A DNA stretch of 64,000 nt from positions 2,239,413 through 2,303,412 of the forward strand of contig NZ_SMFX01000001.1 of NCBI RefSeq assembly GCF_004339085.1, written 5' to 3'. Within the stretch, counting starts at the first letter, position 1. Every line of letters begins with the position of its first letter. Position numbers and translations under genes: made by a program. Below the pieces are notes generated by a model. The model did not search any database. It was not told the DNA's origin and saw only the letters and a program-made list of their open reading frames with translations. This DNA is from Thiogranum longum. GTDB taxonomy: Bacteria > Pseudomonadota > Gammaproteobacteria > DSM-19610. Shown piece after piece: positions 47,285 through 56,442 of this stretch.

Positions 47285-47698
47285 ATGAAAGCATTAATTG
47301 GCGTAACACTTTGCAGCGCTTTACTACTGGGTGGTTGCAGCAAAAGTGATGATAGTGACAAGACCAGCGAATCCCTGATAGACAAGGCAAGCTCCACTGT
47401 GAGCTCCATGACTGAAAAAGCCGGGGACGCGACATCAACAGTTGTTGACTCTGCAAAAACCGCTGGCGCTGACGCGATAGACGCCACCAAGGACGCCGCC
47501 TCGGATGTAGCTGACGCTGCTGCCAAAAGTGGCGACGCCGCTGCAGAACTGGCAACAGAAAGCTACGATGCCGCAAAGAAAGCCGGCAGTGATGCCATTG
47601 GCACAGCCGTTGACAAGGCCAGCGACATGGCAAGTGTCGAAGGAAAGGATGCAGCCGATAATGCTGTCGATGCAGCCAGTGGAATGATGGAAAAATAA
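47285..47698 (+). CDS. Small Ala/Asp/Lys-repeat lipoprotein
   Basis: The 137-residue product (MKALIGVTLCSALLLGGC) has a lipobox and then an almost pure amphipathic-helix repeat of Ala, Asp, Lys and Ser (DSAKTAGADAIDATKDAASDVADAA), resembling LEA-like or apolipoprotein-like helices. GAGGAG lies 7 nt before the ATG; an upstream extension of the frame is rejected. A stress or envelope role is possible but not shown. Confidence 0.75.
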   Translation: MKALIGVTLCSALLLGGCSKSDDSDKTSESLIDKASSTVSSMTEKAGDATSTVVDSAKTAGADAIDATKDAASDVADAAAKSGDAAAELATESYDAAKKAGSDAIGTAVDKASDMASVEGKDAADNAVDAASGMMEK

Positions 47699-47849
47699 AC
47701 CAGCTTGCTTGCTGTAATCCATACACGCCCTGCAGGTCTCCTGGAGTTTATAGAGTCTGTGGGGCGTTTCTGCCTGAAACGATGCTATGGCTGTTTGCGA
47801 ACAGCACACCAGGTATAGACTTTCGTCTAGACACACCTGTAACACATCA

Positions 47850-47878
47850 TTATCAAAGTTAATAACCGTGTGTATACT
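47850..47878 (+). promoter_or_regulatory. Predicted promoter of OmpA-like gene
   Basis: TTATCA (47850-47855), a 17-base spacer and TATACT (47873-47878) lie about 60 bases before the ATG at 47937. The 238-base gap before the gene otherwise shows only a weak hairpin (ACGCCC...GGGCGT, about 47730-47770). Confidence 0.5.
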
Positions 47879-47936
47879 TCCGGCCTGGTCTTGCATACGC
47901 ACATTCAAAATAGTCAATGAACTGAGGAGATCGACC

Positions 47937-48587
47937 ATGGAAACAAAGTCCCGGATTATCGGACTCACCGCCCTGACCTGCATTGGAATGCTGACAGTAC
48001 AGGGAGCAGCGGCACATGATGCCGGCAAGGCAAACTCCGGCTACGTCGGTGAAAACGACTCGCACCTGATTACTGATGGCTTTGGAAACTGTGTAAAAAC
48101 AGGATTCTGGTCCAGTGAAGATGGTCTTGCGGACTGCGGAGACAAAATGAACGAAGAAGCGGCTGCTGAACCGGCACCAGCACCGGCACCCGTCGCAGCT
48201 GCACCAGCCCCCGCACCTAAAGTTACAACCAAATCGGTTTCCCTGTCAGCAGGTGCCCTGTTTGATGTTAACAGTGACGTTATCAAAGATGCCGGTAAAG
48301 CCGAACTCCGTGCCCTGGCCGACCACATCAACAAGCTGGCCGATGTCCAGAGTGTCGATATCGTTGGTTACACGGATAGCTCCGGTGCTGCAGACTACAA
48401 CCAGAAATTGTCACTGCGCCGTGCGACTGCAGTCAAAAACTTCCTGATGGACAACGGCGTATCACCCAAGGTAATGACAACCCTCGGTCTTGGCGAAGAA
48501 AAACCGGTAGCCAGCAATGCTACACGGGAAGGTCGCGCAAAGAACCGTCGTGTTGAAATCACCATTCGTGGTACCCAGGCACAGTAA
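47937..48587 (+). CDS. OmpA-family protein (peptidoglycan-binding domain)
   Basis: The 216-residue protein has a signal peptide (1-26, ending GAAA). A short Cys-containing segment (NCVKTGFWSSEDGLADC) and an Ala/Pro hinge (APAPAPVAAAPAPAP) follow. The OmpA C-terminal domain has VDIVGYTDSSGAADYNQKLS and KNRRVEI. There is no beta-barrel. GAGGAGA precedes the ATG at 47937. It probably lies in the periplasm and binds peptidoglycan. Confidence 0.9.
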   Translation: METKSRIIGLTALTCIGMLTVQGAAAHDAGKANSGYVGENDSHLITDGFGNCVKTGFWSSEDGLADCGDKMNEEAAAEPAPAPAPVAAAPAPAPKVTTKSVSLSAGALFDVNSDVIKDAGKAELRALADHINKLADVQSVDIVGYTDSSGAADYNQKLSLRRATAVKNFLMDNGVSPKVMTTLGLGEEKPVASNATREGRAKNRRVEITIRGTQAQ

Positions 48588-48600
48588 ATCCGGATAATCA

Positions 48601-48640
48601 CTCCCGTGCTACAAGCCATAAAAGGCTTGCGGCGCGGGAG
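48601..48640. terminator. Strong hairpin between convergent genes
   Basis: CTCCCG...CGGGAG (48601-48606 with 48635-48640) continues through CAAGCC/GGCTTG to a 6-base loop. There is no T-run on either side. It lies between the OmpA-like gene and arsS, whose ends face each other. Confidence 0.45.
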
Positions 48641-48645
48641 CTGAT

Positions 48646-49614
48646 CTAATCTCCGGCTATCGCACCACCACAGCTGCTACCCTGCCCCGCCGTACAGCCA
48701 AAGCAGTGATCTGCAATGGCAATCTCCCTGCCTTCAATAGGTTCTTCTGCAAGATCTGAAATATGAATTCGCGTGCCCTGCCCTGATTGCCAGACCAGAC
48801 CCAGCATCTGGTTAAAGTCACAGTCATAAACATAACCCTGCCAGTCAATGCTGACCAGGGAACGACACATAACCGTACTCAGGTTTTCGGGCCGGTGCGC
48901 CCCTCTGAGCAATTCCATGTACGACTCGAACTCCCCCCGGGAGACCAGGGTACTGCCAAATCGCTGAATCGGCATATTGGCCAGCACAAATAACTGGCTG
49001 AACCCGATACCATAGCGCGCACGCAAGGCCTCCCGGTAATCCGCTTCCAGTTGCTGCTGGGAAGGCGGCAGCGAAGGGCCGACAGGGTTATACATCAAAT
49101 TAAGCACCAGGCCGGTATCCGGCCTGCCGTAGCCCAGATGATTCAACTGTTTTAATGCAGCAAGGCTTTTTTCAAATACGCCATCACCGCGCTGACCATC
49201 AACATTTTCTTCCAGGTAGCAGGGCAAAGATGCGACCACCTCGACACGATGGTCTGCCAGAAATACAGCAAGGTCTTCAAACCCCGGCTCCATGAGTATG
49301 GTGAGATTACAACGATCAGTAACACGAATACCTTCCCGGGTAGCGCACTCAACGAGATAACGGAAGTTGCTATTCATTTCCGGTGCACCACCGGTCAGAT
49401 CCAGCTGTTGAACACCGGCATGCCTCATGAACTGCAGCACGGCATCAACCGTTTCACAATCCATTTCCTCTTTGCGGCCCGGACCAGCATTCACATGACA
49501 GTGCAAACAGCTCTGGTTACACCGGTAGCCGAGGTTGACCTGAAGTGTTGCCAGGCCGGCTCGCCTGATCGCGGGAAAATTCGTTTCCGAAAGCAAAGGA
49601 AGCGTTGCGTGCAT
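48646..49614 (-). CDS. arsS: Radical SAM protein ArsS (arsenosugar biosynthesis)
   Basis: The 322-residue protein has the radical SAM cluster CNQSCLHCH (CxxxCxxC) near residue 32 and the GGAPE loop. It has the C-terminal Cys-rich region HCFGCTAGQGSSCGGA characteristic of ArsS. ArsS joins a deoxyadenosyl group to dimethylarsenite in arsenosugar synthesis. No arsM is seen nearby. Between 49615 and 49860 there is no complete gene, only a 26-codon frame ending MNVYHYNC that could be a remnant. Confidence 0.9.
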   Translation of the reverse strand: MHATLPLLSETNFPAIRRAGLATLQVNLGYRCNQSCLHCHVNAGPGRKEEMDCETVDAVLQFMRHAGVQQLDLTGGAPEMNSNFRYLVECATREGIRVTDRCNLTILMEPGFEDLAVFLADHRVEVVASLPCYLEENVDGQRGDGVFEKSLAALKQLNHLGYGRPDTGLVLNLMYNPVGPSLPPSQQQLEADYREALRARYGIGFSQLFVLANMPIQRFGSTLVSRGEFESYMELLRGAHRPENLSTVMCRSLVSIDWQGYVYDCDFNQMLGLVWQSGQGTRIHISDLAEEPIEGREIAIADHCFGCTAGQGSSCGGAIAGD

Positions 49615-49860
49615 AAGTAGAGGCTATACCCTGAAAGAGACGAGCTGTATCAACAACCTCCTAAACTAAACCGGTTCAGGCAGTGAATCAAGTGCATAGA
49701 CCTTTATCAGTGGCAGCCTTTGCCGCTCCGGCAGGGCGAGGCCTATGAACGCTATCTGAACATGAATGTTTACCACTACAACTGCTGACTGTATGGGCAA
49801 AACAATAGTGCTATCCACGCTGCCATGTCGCCTGGTCATCGATGGTTGTGCAATTGGGCG

Positions 49861-51327
49861 TCAGTCCTCCGGCATACGCAACACGCCCTCATACGATTCC
49901 TTGAAGGCGTTACACGCCGCCAGTTGTGCTTTTGCTTGCGCATAATCGGAAAAATCGATCCTTGATGTGAAACGGTGGGCACGGTCCATCATACTGATGA
50001 AAGGCAGCGGCTCGTCATCGCGCGACAGTCGCCGCAGATTCAGCAGGTAGTCTTCGCGATAGACGGTGGGGATGAGGATTCGCGACTGGCCGCTTGATAC
50101 GAGTTCCGCATTCATGAACAGGCGGCTTAAACGGCCGTTGCCGTCCACCATGGGGTGTACTTCGGAGATCAGAAACATCAGGTAGGCGGCACGTTCAAAG
50201 CCGGGGGCCAGCCCCTGGTACAGGTCAAAGCCACGCAGTAACGTACCGCGCACCAGTTCCGGGTGGACAAAAACGGTGTCACCGGCACGGTTGATCTCTG
50301 TTTTGAACTCACCGGCACGGATTTCAGGCCGCTGGGCGAAAAGGGCCAGGTGGCGACGTTTGATCAGTTGCAGGAGGTCTTCAACGCTTTCTGGCGTGGT
50401 TTGCATGGCGGCGCGATTACTGGTGACCTGGTAGGTGCCGAGGATGTCGTGTGAATCTTTTGGGCGATCCTGCATGATGCGGCCTTCAAAGATCACCGCT
50501 GCCGCCTGATCCACCTCGAATTCAGTGCCTTCGATGTAGTTTGAGAAATAGGCATCGAAAAACGCACTGTTTTCCCAGCCCTGTGCGGATTCGCCCCGAA
50601 ACTCGACGGGGTTGCGCTTGAGGGCGTCGACCAATAGCTCGAACCGGGTCAGCCGGTCCGGGTCGTAAGGCTCCCCGCGCGCACGTCCGAGACCTGCCCG
50701 GGTATGCAGCGTGGCAGCGGGCCGGGTTCTCAACAAGGCTCCGATCAGCTGGTCCAGCTGCGTGAATTCGCGGGTCAGGCCCAGGCGCTTTGACACCACC
50801 CGCGCATCGTCGCGCAGCGCATTCACCGCCGCCTCCCCCTTGATGCGCAACTGCCGCTCCAGGAAGGACTCTACCTCGACGACGCCCACCGACTTTGCCA
50901 GGGTTTTACGCGCCCGTGACGGTTGCAGGTTTTCCAGCAACTGGCGGGGCACCGAAGCGAGGAACAGGCCCATGGGTAATGCCATGTCCAGCGCATCGGG
51001 GCCGGGGCCCTCGATGGCACGCAGGGTCAGGCCCGGCAACACGATGCGCCGGTTTCGGGTGGTGGTGACAAATGCCTCCTGCACGCCTTGCAGGGACAGG
51101 CCCCGGAACGCAGTACGGTGGCTCAAGGTAGCGCCCGGAAAATAATGCGCCACAATCTCCAGCCAGTTCCGGCGTATCAGGGTTTCAGGCGGTTCATCGC
51201 TGGCGCCGTAGATGCGCGGCGCGATCTTCCGCAAACGCCCCGCCTTGACCTGGCGGGAGATGCGCTTTGACTCGGCCGGATCCGATGAAGAGAACACGAT
51301 CTCCGCAAGTGGCGGCGTTTTTTTCAT
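49861..51327 (-). CDS. Fic-domain AMPylator with winged-helix-like N-terminus
   Basis: The 488-residue protein has an N-terminal region (about 10-100, RKIAPRIYGASDEPPETLIRRNW) resembling AbiEi-type antitoxin/transcription-factor domains. A Fic domain follows. The inhibitory helix motif SxxxEG is present (S262-G267, SNYIEG), and the catalytic loop is HPMVDGNGR (391-399), with Met where Phe is usual. Fic enzymes transfer AMP to protein hydroxyls; the in-cis inhibitory motif suggests a regulated enzyme. It stands at the left border of the defence island. Confidence 0.88.
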   Translation of the reverse strand: MKKTPPLAEIVFSSSDPAESKRISRQVKAGRLRKIAPRIYGASDEPPETLIRRNWLEIVAHYFPGATLSHRTAFRGLSLQGVQEAFVTTTRNRRIVLPGLTLRAIEGPGPDALDMALPMGLFLASVPRQLLENLQPSRARKTLAKSVGVVEVESFLERQLRIKGEAAVNALRDDARVVSKRLGLTREFTQLDQLIGALLRTRPAATLHTRAGLGRARGEPYDPDRLTRFELLVDALKRNPVEFRGESAQGWENSAFFDAYFSNYIEGTEFEVDQAAAVIFEGRIMQDRPKDSHDILGTYQVTSNRAAMQTTPESVEDLLQLIKRRHLALFAQRPEIRAGEFKTEINRAGDTVFVHPELVRGTLLRGFDLYQGLAPGFERAAYLMFLISEVHPMVDGNGRLSRLFMNAELVSSGQSRILIPTVYREDYLLNLRRLSRDDEPLPFISMMDRAHRFTSRIDFSDYAQAKAQLAACNAFKESYEGVLRMPED

Positions 51328-51411
51328 GTTAAGACACAGTCAATAGGGGAAAGTGTTGAATATTGTAACTTAATATGTCATTTGTGTCAAATTTTTATAT
51401 TTAAGAATCGC

Positions 51412-51520
51412 TGCCGGGCAATCAACTCGTCATAGCTAAAGGACTGCCAGTGCTCGATCTTTTTGGATTCGCGCCGCTTGCTGCGTTTTGGAGGCAGGTT
51501 TGGCATCGAAGAAGATGCCG
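51412..51520 (-). pseudogene. Scar fragment of hsdM
   Basis: About 73 bases (51412-51485) match the hsdM copy at 52922-52996 with only a few differences. About 30 bases matching 53117-53148 follow directly, then a few more matching the region near 53177. Two internal deletions therefore fused three pieces. No open frame remains. The whole gap 51328-51589 has no other feature. Confidence 0.75.
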
Positions 51521-51589
51521 GTGTACGTGGGCATAGTTCCAGACTTTGTTTACTCTTTCCGATGCACTCATATTTTTCTACTGGCTCAA

Positions 51590-52036
51590 CTATTTTAACA
51601 ATTCTGGCTTATTGTCTTTTAACCAGCCTGTAACATCATGCAGTAAATTCTCTGCATGCTTCACGCATTCATCCACAGCACTGGCAGGTATAATATCACC
51701 TGAATAGTCAGCTACATTCCGTTGCTTCCTTAATGCATCAAGCACAATCACTGTCTGTTTATCCAAACCTATTGTTTGGCCAAGAACCTGAATCATCGTC
51801 ATATGATGCCCAGGCTTACTCGTCAGTGTTCTAAACCCATTCGCCTGCAACGCAGTGTTCGATAATTGCATAATCGCTTTATAAGCTGCATCAAACCGGT
51901 TTTCAGAACTCACCTCTAAAATGTGAGAATCTGCAATATTACGCTCAGCCGCAGCGATTAAACGGCTGATGACAGACACATCAGGCTCAACACGTTCCAG
52001 ACTCACACCCACCAGATTTTCCAAGCTCATTGCCAT
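51590..52036 (-). CDS. HEPN-domain toxin-like protein
   Basis: The 148-residue, all-helical protein has the segment LDALRKQRNVADYSGD near residue 100, in the position of the HEPN catalytic helix (Arg with downstream polar/Tyr). N-terminal helices carry NRFDAAYKAIMQLSNTAL. HEPN partners of MNT nucleotidyltransferases are commonly RNases. The start overlaps the MNT gene by 50 nt, so they are cotranslated. Confidence 0.75.
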   Translation of the reverse strand: MAMSLENLVGVSLERVEPDVSVISRLIAAAERNIADSHILEVSSENRFDAAYKAIMQLSNTALQANGFRTLTSKPGHHMTMIQVLGQTIGLDKQTVIVLDALRKQRNVADYSGDIIPASAVDECVKHAENLLHDVTGWLKDNKPELLK

Positions 52037-52598
52037 CTCCCATCACATCCATTTGTGGTTTCGACAACACATCTTTAATAAAACTGTCTTTAGCGTTCAG
52101 CCTTTGAATCCATTCTTTCTTGCTATAGATCTTTGGGTTTATTTCACGCCCCAGTATTTCCTGCACCGAATAAAGCGCACTAACGGCCTCTGAAAAACCT
52201 ACTTCACCGATGATCATCAAATCGATATCACTCGATGATGATTCCTTTCCACCCGCCACCGAACCAAAGACAAATGACCAGTCTATATGCTCTGCAAGCG
52301 GAGCAAGCGCCAGTCTAATAACATCCACCACGCCAAAGGTTTTCTTAACAATGCTCAGTAATTCAGAATAAACAGGACAATCCGGATCAGCCATATAGTG
52401 ATGCTGATTGCCAATTTTCGTCATGCTCAAAATACCTGCTGCCACCATACGGTCCAGCTCCCGTTTAATGGTAGCCACCCCCATCCCCGTCAAACGAATA
52501 ATCTGTTTGGTGTAAAAGCTCTTTTCAGGCTGTGAATACAACAGCCCCAGCACCTTTTGTTGGGTCGTAGTAAACAGCGCGTCACCAAGCTGGCTCAT
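51987..52598 (-). CDS. Winged-helix / MNT nucleotidyltransferase antitoxin
   Basis: The 203-residue protein has an N-terminal winged helix (about 8-75, TQQKVLGLLYSQPEKSFYTKQIIRLTG). A minimal nucleotidyltransferase domain follows (FGSVAGGKESSSSDIDLMI, the GSx10DxD motif). This class pairs with HEPN toxins and can modify the toxin with AMP. The winged helix suggests self-repression; a perfect palindrome over the predicted promoter (52631-52659) fits. Confidence 0.85.
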   Translation of the reverse strand: MSQLGDALFTTTQQKVLGLLYSQPEKSFYTKQIIRLTGMGVATIKRELDRMVAAGILSMTKIGNQHHYMADPDCPVYSELLSIVKKTFGVVDVIRLALAPLAEHIDWSFVFGSVAGGKESSSSDIDLMIIGEVGFSEAVSALYSVQEILGREINPKIYSKKEWIQRLNAKDSFIKDVLSKPQMDVMGDGNELGKSGGCESGTC

Positions 52599-52611
52599 GC
52601 CGCTAAATCTC

Positions 52612-52659
52612 GATAGTTCATAATATGTGTACGATAGTTCATATTTTATGAACTATCAA
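52612..52659 (-). promoter_or_regulatory. Promoter with palindromic operator for the MNT/HEPN operon
   Basis: On the minus strand, TTGATA (52654-52659), a 17-base spacer and TATCGT (52631-52636) form a promoter. An exact 11-bp inverted repeat (GATAGTTCATA at 52633-52643 with TATGAACTATC at 52647-52657, 3-base centre) covers it almost end to end. A second direct copy of GATAGTTCATA lies at 52612-52622, 21 bases away (two helical turns), between promoter and start codon. Confidence 0.75.
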
Positions 52660-52748
52660 CTGTGCCTCATCGCCAGCTCCGGCCTGAATATGCCCCTACT
52701 TGTGGATCAATCAAAATAAAGGCCGGCTACCCACGCTCGTTCTTGCCC

Positions 52749-53723
52749 TCAGCCATCGCACGCACCATTCCCGCCCAACACCGCCTCAACACTTCGAAAC
52801 TCCTCCAACGCCGCTTCCAGCTGCTCCACAATCTCCTGCGCCAGCACCCCGGGCGCCGGCAGATTCTCCGTATCCTCCAGCGAGTCATCCTTCAGCCAGA
52901 AGATATCCAGGTTGGTCTTGTCCCGGGCAATCAGCTCGTCATAGGTAAAGGACTTCCAGCGCTCGATCTTTTTGGATTCACGCCGCTTGCTGCGGTCATC
53001 CGCCTTGTAGCATTCAATAAACTCATCAAAATCACCCTTCACCAACCGCTTGGTCTTCAGCGTCATGTGCACATTGGTGCGGAAATCATAAATCCACAGC
53101 TTTTTGGTCCAGGCGGTTTTGGAGGCGGGTTTGGCGTCGAAGAAGATGACGTTGGCCTTGACGCCCTGGGCGTAGAAGATGCCAGTGGGCAGGCGTAGCA
53201 AGGTGTGGAGGTCGGTGCGTTCGAGCAGGTTTTTGCGCACGGCTTCGCCGGCGCCGCCTTCGAAGAGGACGTTATCCGGCACCACCACGGCAGCTTTGCC
53301 GTCGATCTTGAGCATGTTGGCGATGTGTTGCACGAAGTTGAGCTGTTTGTTGGAGGTTGTAGCCCAAAAGTCTTCGCGCTCATAGACCAGCTTTTCCTGC
53401 TCTTTTTTACCGGACTTTTCGTTGATGACGGTAATGGAGCTCTTTTTACCAAAGGGCGGATTGGCCAGGACCATATCGACACGGTCATCCCCCACTTCTT
53501 TGGCCAGGGCATCATTGGCGGTAATCGGGCATTCATCGCCTCCGATACCGTGCAGGTATAAGTTCATACCCGTGGGGGCACAAGTGGCACATAAGCGCAC
53601 CATGCTATCGACAATATCGTTACCGCGTAAGGCGTGTTCTTTGAGATGACGTTGTTCTTTTTTGGTGCCACTATGTTTTATGCGATAGAAAGCACGTATA
53701 TCTAAGAAGCTCGTCACGCTCAT
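52749..53723 (-). pseudogene. 5'-truncated hsdM of a second type I system
   Basis: The 324-codon frame aligns with the C-terminal 295 residues of the intact HsdM at 53772-55277 (NPPFGKKSS, NVLFEGGAGE, RLPTGIFYAQGVKANV, IERWKSF, LDIFWLKDDS). It lacks about 205 N-terminal residues, including the SAM site DPACGTGGF. The first 15 residues are unrelated. It is visibly more GC-rich than the intact hsdM, so it is a different, older gene, not a recent duplicate. Cannot act as a methyltransferase alone. Confidence 0.8.
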
Positions 53724-53771
53724 CGGTTACACTTTTTCGCTATTGGCGGAGGCGTGACAGTTCACGTTAGC

Positions 53772-55277
53772 TCAATTCTCTAACTTACTCACGGGTAACC
53801 CCGCAGCCACATCACGAAATGCATTTAATGCGGCTTCCAGATGATCGATTATCTCCTGCTGCAATATATCTGGTGGAGGTAAATTATCCAAATTTTCCAA
53901 ACTATCATCTTTGAGCCAAAAGACGTCTAGACTCGCTTTGTCGCGAGCAATAAGGTCTTTGTATTTGTAATATTTAAATCTTTCTGCTTCTTTTCTCTTG
54001 TGCCTATCTACTGGGTTGTAGCATTTGATAAACTCCTGAAGATCGTTCAGCTGCATGGACTTCGTTTTCAGGGTAAAATGTTTATTGGTTCTGAGATCAT
54101 AGAACCAAATACCCTTTGTATGTACTTTTCCATCTTTTGGCTTGTTATCAAAAAACACCACATTCGCCTTCACGCCATTGGCGTAAAAGATACCTGTAGG
54201 TAGACGAAGGATAGTATGCACATCACAGTTATCTAACCATTTACGGCGTATTTTTTCGCCGACACCTCCTTCGAAAAGCACATTATCCGGCAATACGACC
54301 GCAGCTTGGCCGTCCGGCTTGAGCATAGATACTATGTGTTGTAAGAAATTTAACTGTTTATTGGTCGTAGTCGCCCAGAAATCTTGGCGCTCATAGGTCA
54401 ACTGGTCTTTGTCCTCTTCACCTTCTTCATTGGTAATGGTCATACTGCTTTTTTTACCAAAGGGGGGATTTGCAAGCACGTAGTCATACAATGTAGACGG
54501 TTGTGTTAGTAAGGCATCTGCTCTTTCTACAGACGGCTCCCCATCTAATTCACCAATGTTATGCAAAAACAGGTTCATAAGGCATAGTCGGCGTGTAGAG
54601 GGAACTATCTCATTCCCGTGGAACGTCTCATCTCTCAAGAATTCTTTTTGTCGTTTAGTTTGTTTCGGAGTATCTAGTTTCTTATCCAATTCATATTGCG
54701 GATGCTGGCCTGATAACCAGTTATATGCACTTAAGAAAAAACCGCCCGTTCCACAAGCAGGGTCAGCGATCGTCTTCATGGGCTCAGGTCTAACACAGGC
54801 AACTATAGCGTCGATTAATGCACGTGGCGTAAAGTATTGCCCCGCGCCACTTTTGGTATCTTCCGCATTTTTTTGCAGAAGTCCTTCATACATATCACCC
54901 TTCGTATCAGTACCGAGACTAATCCAACTCTCACCATCAATCATTTGGACGAGGCGACTCAATTTGGCAGGGTCTTGTATTTTATTTTGCGCCTTAAAGA
55001 ATATCGCACCCAACATACCCGACTCTTTACCGAGTTTATTAAGCGTTTTTAGGTATTGGGACTCTAGCTTTGAACCGCTTAACGATCGCAATGTTGTCCA
55101 GTCATATTCTTTCGGCACATGTGTGTCACGCTTATAGGGTGGTTGTGAATACTCGTGCGCAAGTTTTAAAAATAATAAATATGTAATCTGCTCTAAATAA
55201 TCGCCATAGCCTATGCCATCATCACGCAACGTATGACAGAAATTCCATATTTTTTGTATTAACGTGGATGAATTCAC
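53772..55277 (-). CDS. hsdM: Type I restriction system DNA methyltransferase HsdM
   Basis: The 501-residue protein has the HsdM N-terminal helical domain (1-130), the SAM-binding DPACGTGGF (172-180) and the catalytic NPPF (270-273). It methylates adenine with HsdS. The start is GTG, overlapping by GTGA the end of a tiny upstream frame. It is the last intact gene of the R-S-ATPase-HNH-M operon. Confidence 0.95.
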   Translation of the reverse strand: MNSSTLIQKIWNFCHTLRDDGIGYGDYLEQITYLLFLKLAHEYSQPPYKRDTHVPKEYDWTTLRSLSGSKLESQYLKTLNKLGKESGMLGAIFFKAQNKIQDPAKLSRLVQMIDGESWISLGTDTKGDMYEGLLQKNAEDTKSGAGQYFTPRALIDAIVACVRPEPMKTIADPACGTGGFFLSAYNWLSGQHPQYELDKKLDTPKQTKRQKEFLRDETFHGNEIVPSTRRLCLMNLFLHNIGELDGEPSVERADALLTQPSTLYDYVLANPPFGKKSSMTITNEEGEEDKDQLTYERQDFWATTTNKQLNFLQHIVSMLKPDGQAAVVLPDNVLFEGGVGEKIRRKWLDNCDVHTILRLPTGIFYANGVKANVVFFDNKPKDGKVHTKGIWFYDLRTNKHFTLKTKSMQLNDLQEFIKCYNPVDRHKRKEAERFKYYKYKDLIARDKASLDVFWLKDDSLENLDNLPPPDILQQEIIDHLEAALNAFRDVAAGLPVSKLEN

Positions 55278-55330
55278 TTCTCTATCTCAAATGTAATGAC
55301 ACAGCCATTTTGTGCTATATTAAGCTTCAT
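55274..55330 (-). CDS. 18-codon minigene between HNH nuclease and hsdM
   Basis: ATG 55330 opens the frame MKLNIAQNGCVITFEIEK, ending in a TGA that overlaps the hsdM GTG (GTGA). A good Shine-Dalgarno, GAGGTGG, lies 7 nt before this ATG, inside the end of the HNH gene. It may couple translation of hsdM to the HNH gene, or simply be a leader. No homologue is known to me. Confidence 0.45.
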   Translation of the reverse strand: MKLNIAQNGCVITFEIEK

Positions 55331-55332
55331 TA

Positions 55333-56442
55333 TTAGGCCACCTCGCCTAAATCAATGCCGACAACAGCATCTCTTATCATCCGAATAATTCTTTCGTTAC
55401 CTTCATCAAATTCGCTCAGAAGAAACTTAAAAGCCTTTGGTTCCAAAAAATCTCCCCCAATTGCAGGACTGTCTTCTTTATCTTGCTGATAATTCGCAAG
55501 TACCACTCTTACTTCAGCATCATTAAATTCTTGTTGAATCAGTCCTCTTACTCTGTCTCTCTCACATTTTTTTGCAAAACCACGCATCCATCTATCGAAA
55601 CTATTATCTAATACATCACGTTTATAACGTTTTCGAATAGAAAATACATTATCCCAGGTTTCAGCCTCATTTGAACTTGGTTGAAATTCTATTTGCCACG
55701 ATGGTATTGGACGCCCTGAACCAGAATCCATTGCGCTATTATTTAGTTCCACAGTTACAGGCTGACAGTTATATGGATCAAATGCAGTCCGACGATTCCC
55801 TTGGTCATCTCTAATTACGTCAATATCTTTTTTATAATCTCTATTACAAACTCGACACATGGGCACTAGGTTTCTCATATTTGCAGCCGCAAATGGATAT
55901 ATACTTTTAGCCAAATAGTGATCCTGATCTTGCGCCGTTTCCTCAGGGTTCATAAGTCGCTCAATACCACAAAATGGACATATTTTGTCTGGAATTGCAT
56001 TAAATACAATCGCGTATTGTCTTTCACGCACCTCCAAGTCCGTTAACTTCCCATAACAAAACTCAAACAATTCTCGAGCCCGTGTATTGACTAGAGGAAA
56101 ATCTTGTTCGATCGAGCTTATGGGCTCAGCATCGGCCAGCAAATTCACAATCTGATTCTGACTTTCTAAGACACCGAATATTTGCGCTCTTTCTCCATTT
56201 GAAAGGTTCGCTACTTCTCTTTTGTACGCAAACAACCTATCTCTGACGCCCCTTAGTGGAATTAGCAATCGCTTGTGTGGATTATTGATCACGACATCCA
56301 GCAGCGCACGCCATCGTTGTTGGGTTTCTGGAATAGCTTGACTTGCATCTAATTTCTGGTGTACTAATTGAATAAGCGCTACCAAAGTCTCGTGAAGCCA
56401 ATTCTCCTGCGTGGCAGCAAGAGGATAACACGCTAACATCAC
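55333..56442 (-). CDS. HNH endonuclease (PtuB-like)
   Basis: The 369-residue protein has a helical N-terminus and a Cys4-type HNH domain: CPFCG (155-159), DHYLAKS (174-180, metal/catalytic His175), NLVPMC...CN (191-200). This arrangement resembles PtuB of the Septu anti-phage system. It overlaps the ATPase gene by 4 nt, so both are made together. It is AT-rich compared with the host genes. Confidence 0.8.
   Translation of the reverse strand: MMLACYPLAATQENWLHETLVALIQLVHQKLDASQAIPETQQRWRALLDVVINNPHKRLLIPLRGVRDRLFAYKREVANLSNGERAQIFGVLESQNQIVNLLADAEPISSIEQDFPLVNTRARELFEFCYGKLTDLEVRERQYAIVFNAIPDKICPFCGIERLMNPEETAQDQDHYLAKSIYPFAAANMRNLVPMCRVCNRDYKKDIDVIRDDQGNRRTAFDPYNCQPVTVELNNSAMDSGSGRPIPSWQIEFQPSSNEAETWDNVFSIRKRYKRDVLDNSFDRWMRGFAKKCERDRVRGLIQQEFNDAEVRVVLANYQQDKEDSPAIGGDFLEPKAFKFLLSEFDEGNERIIRMIRDAVVGIDLGEVA

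Noticed and set aside
49660-49795. 26-codon frame ending MNVYHYNC downstream of arsS
   Set aside because: Too short to call; it could be the tail of a lost gene, but I cannot match it to a family.
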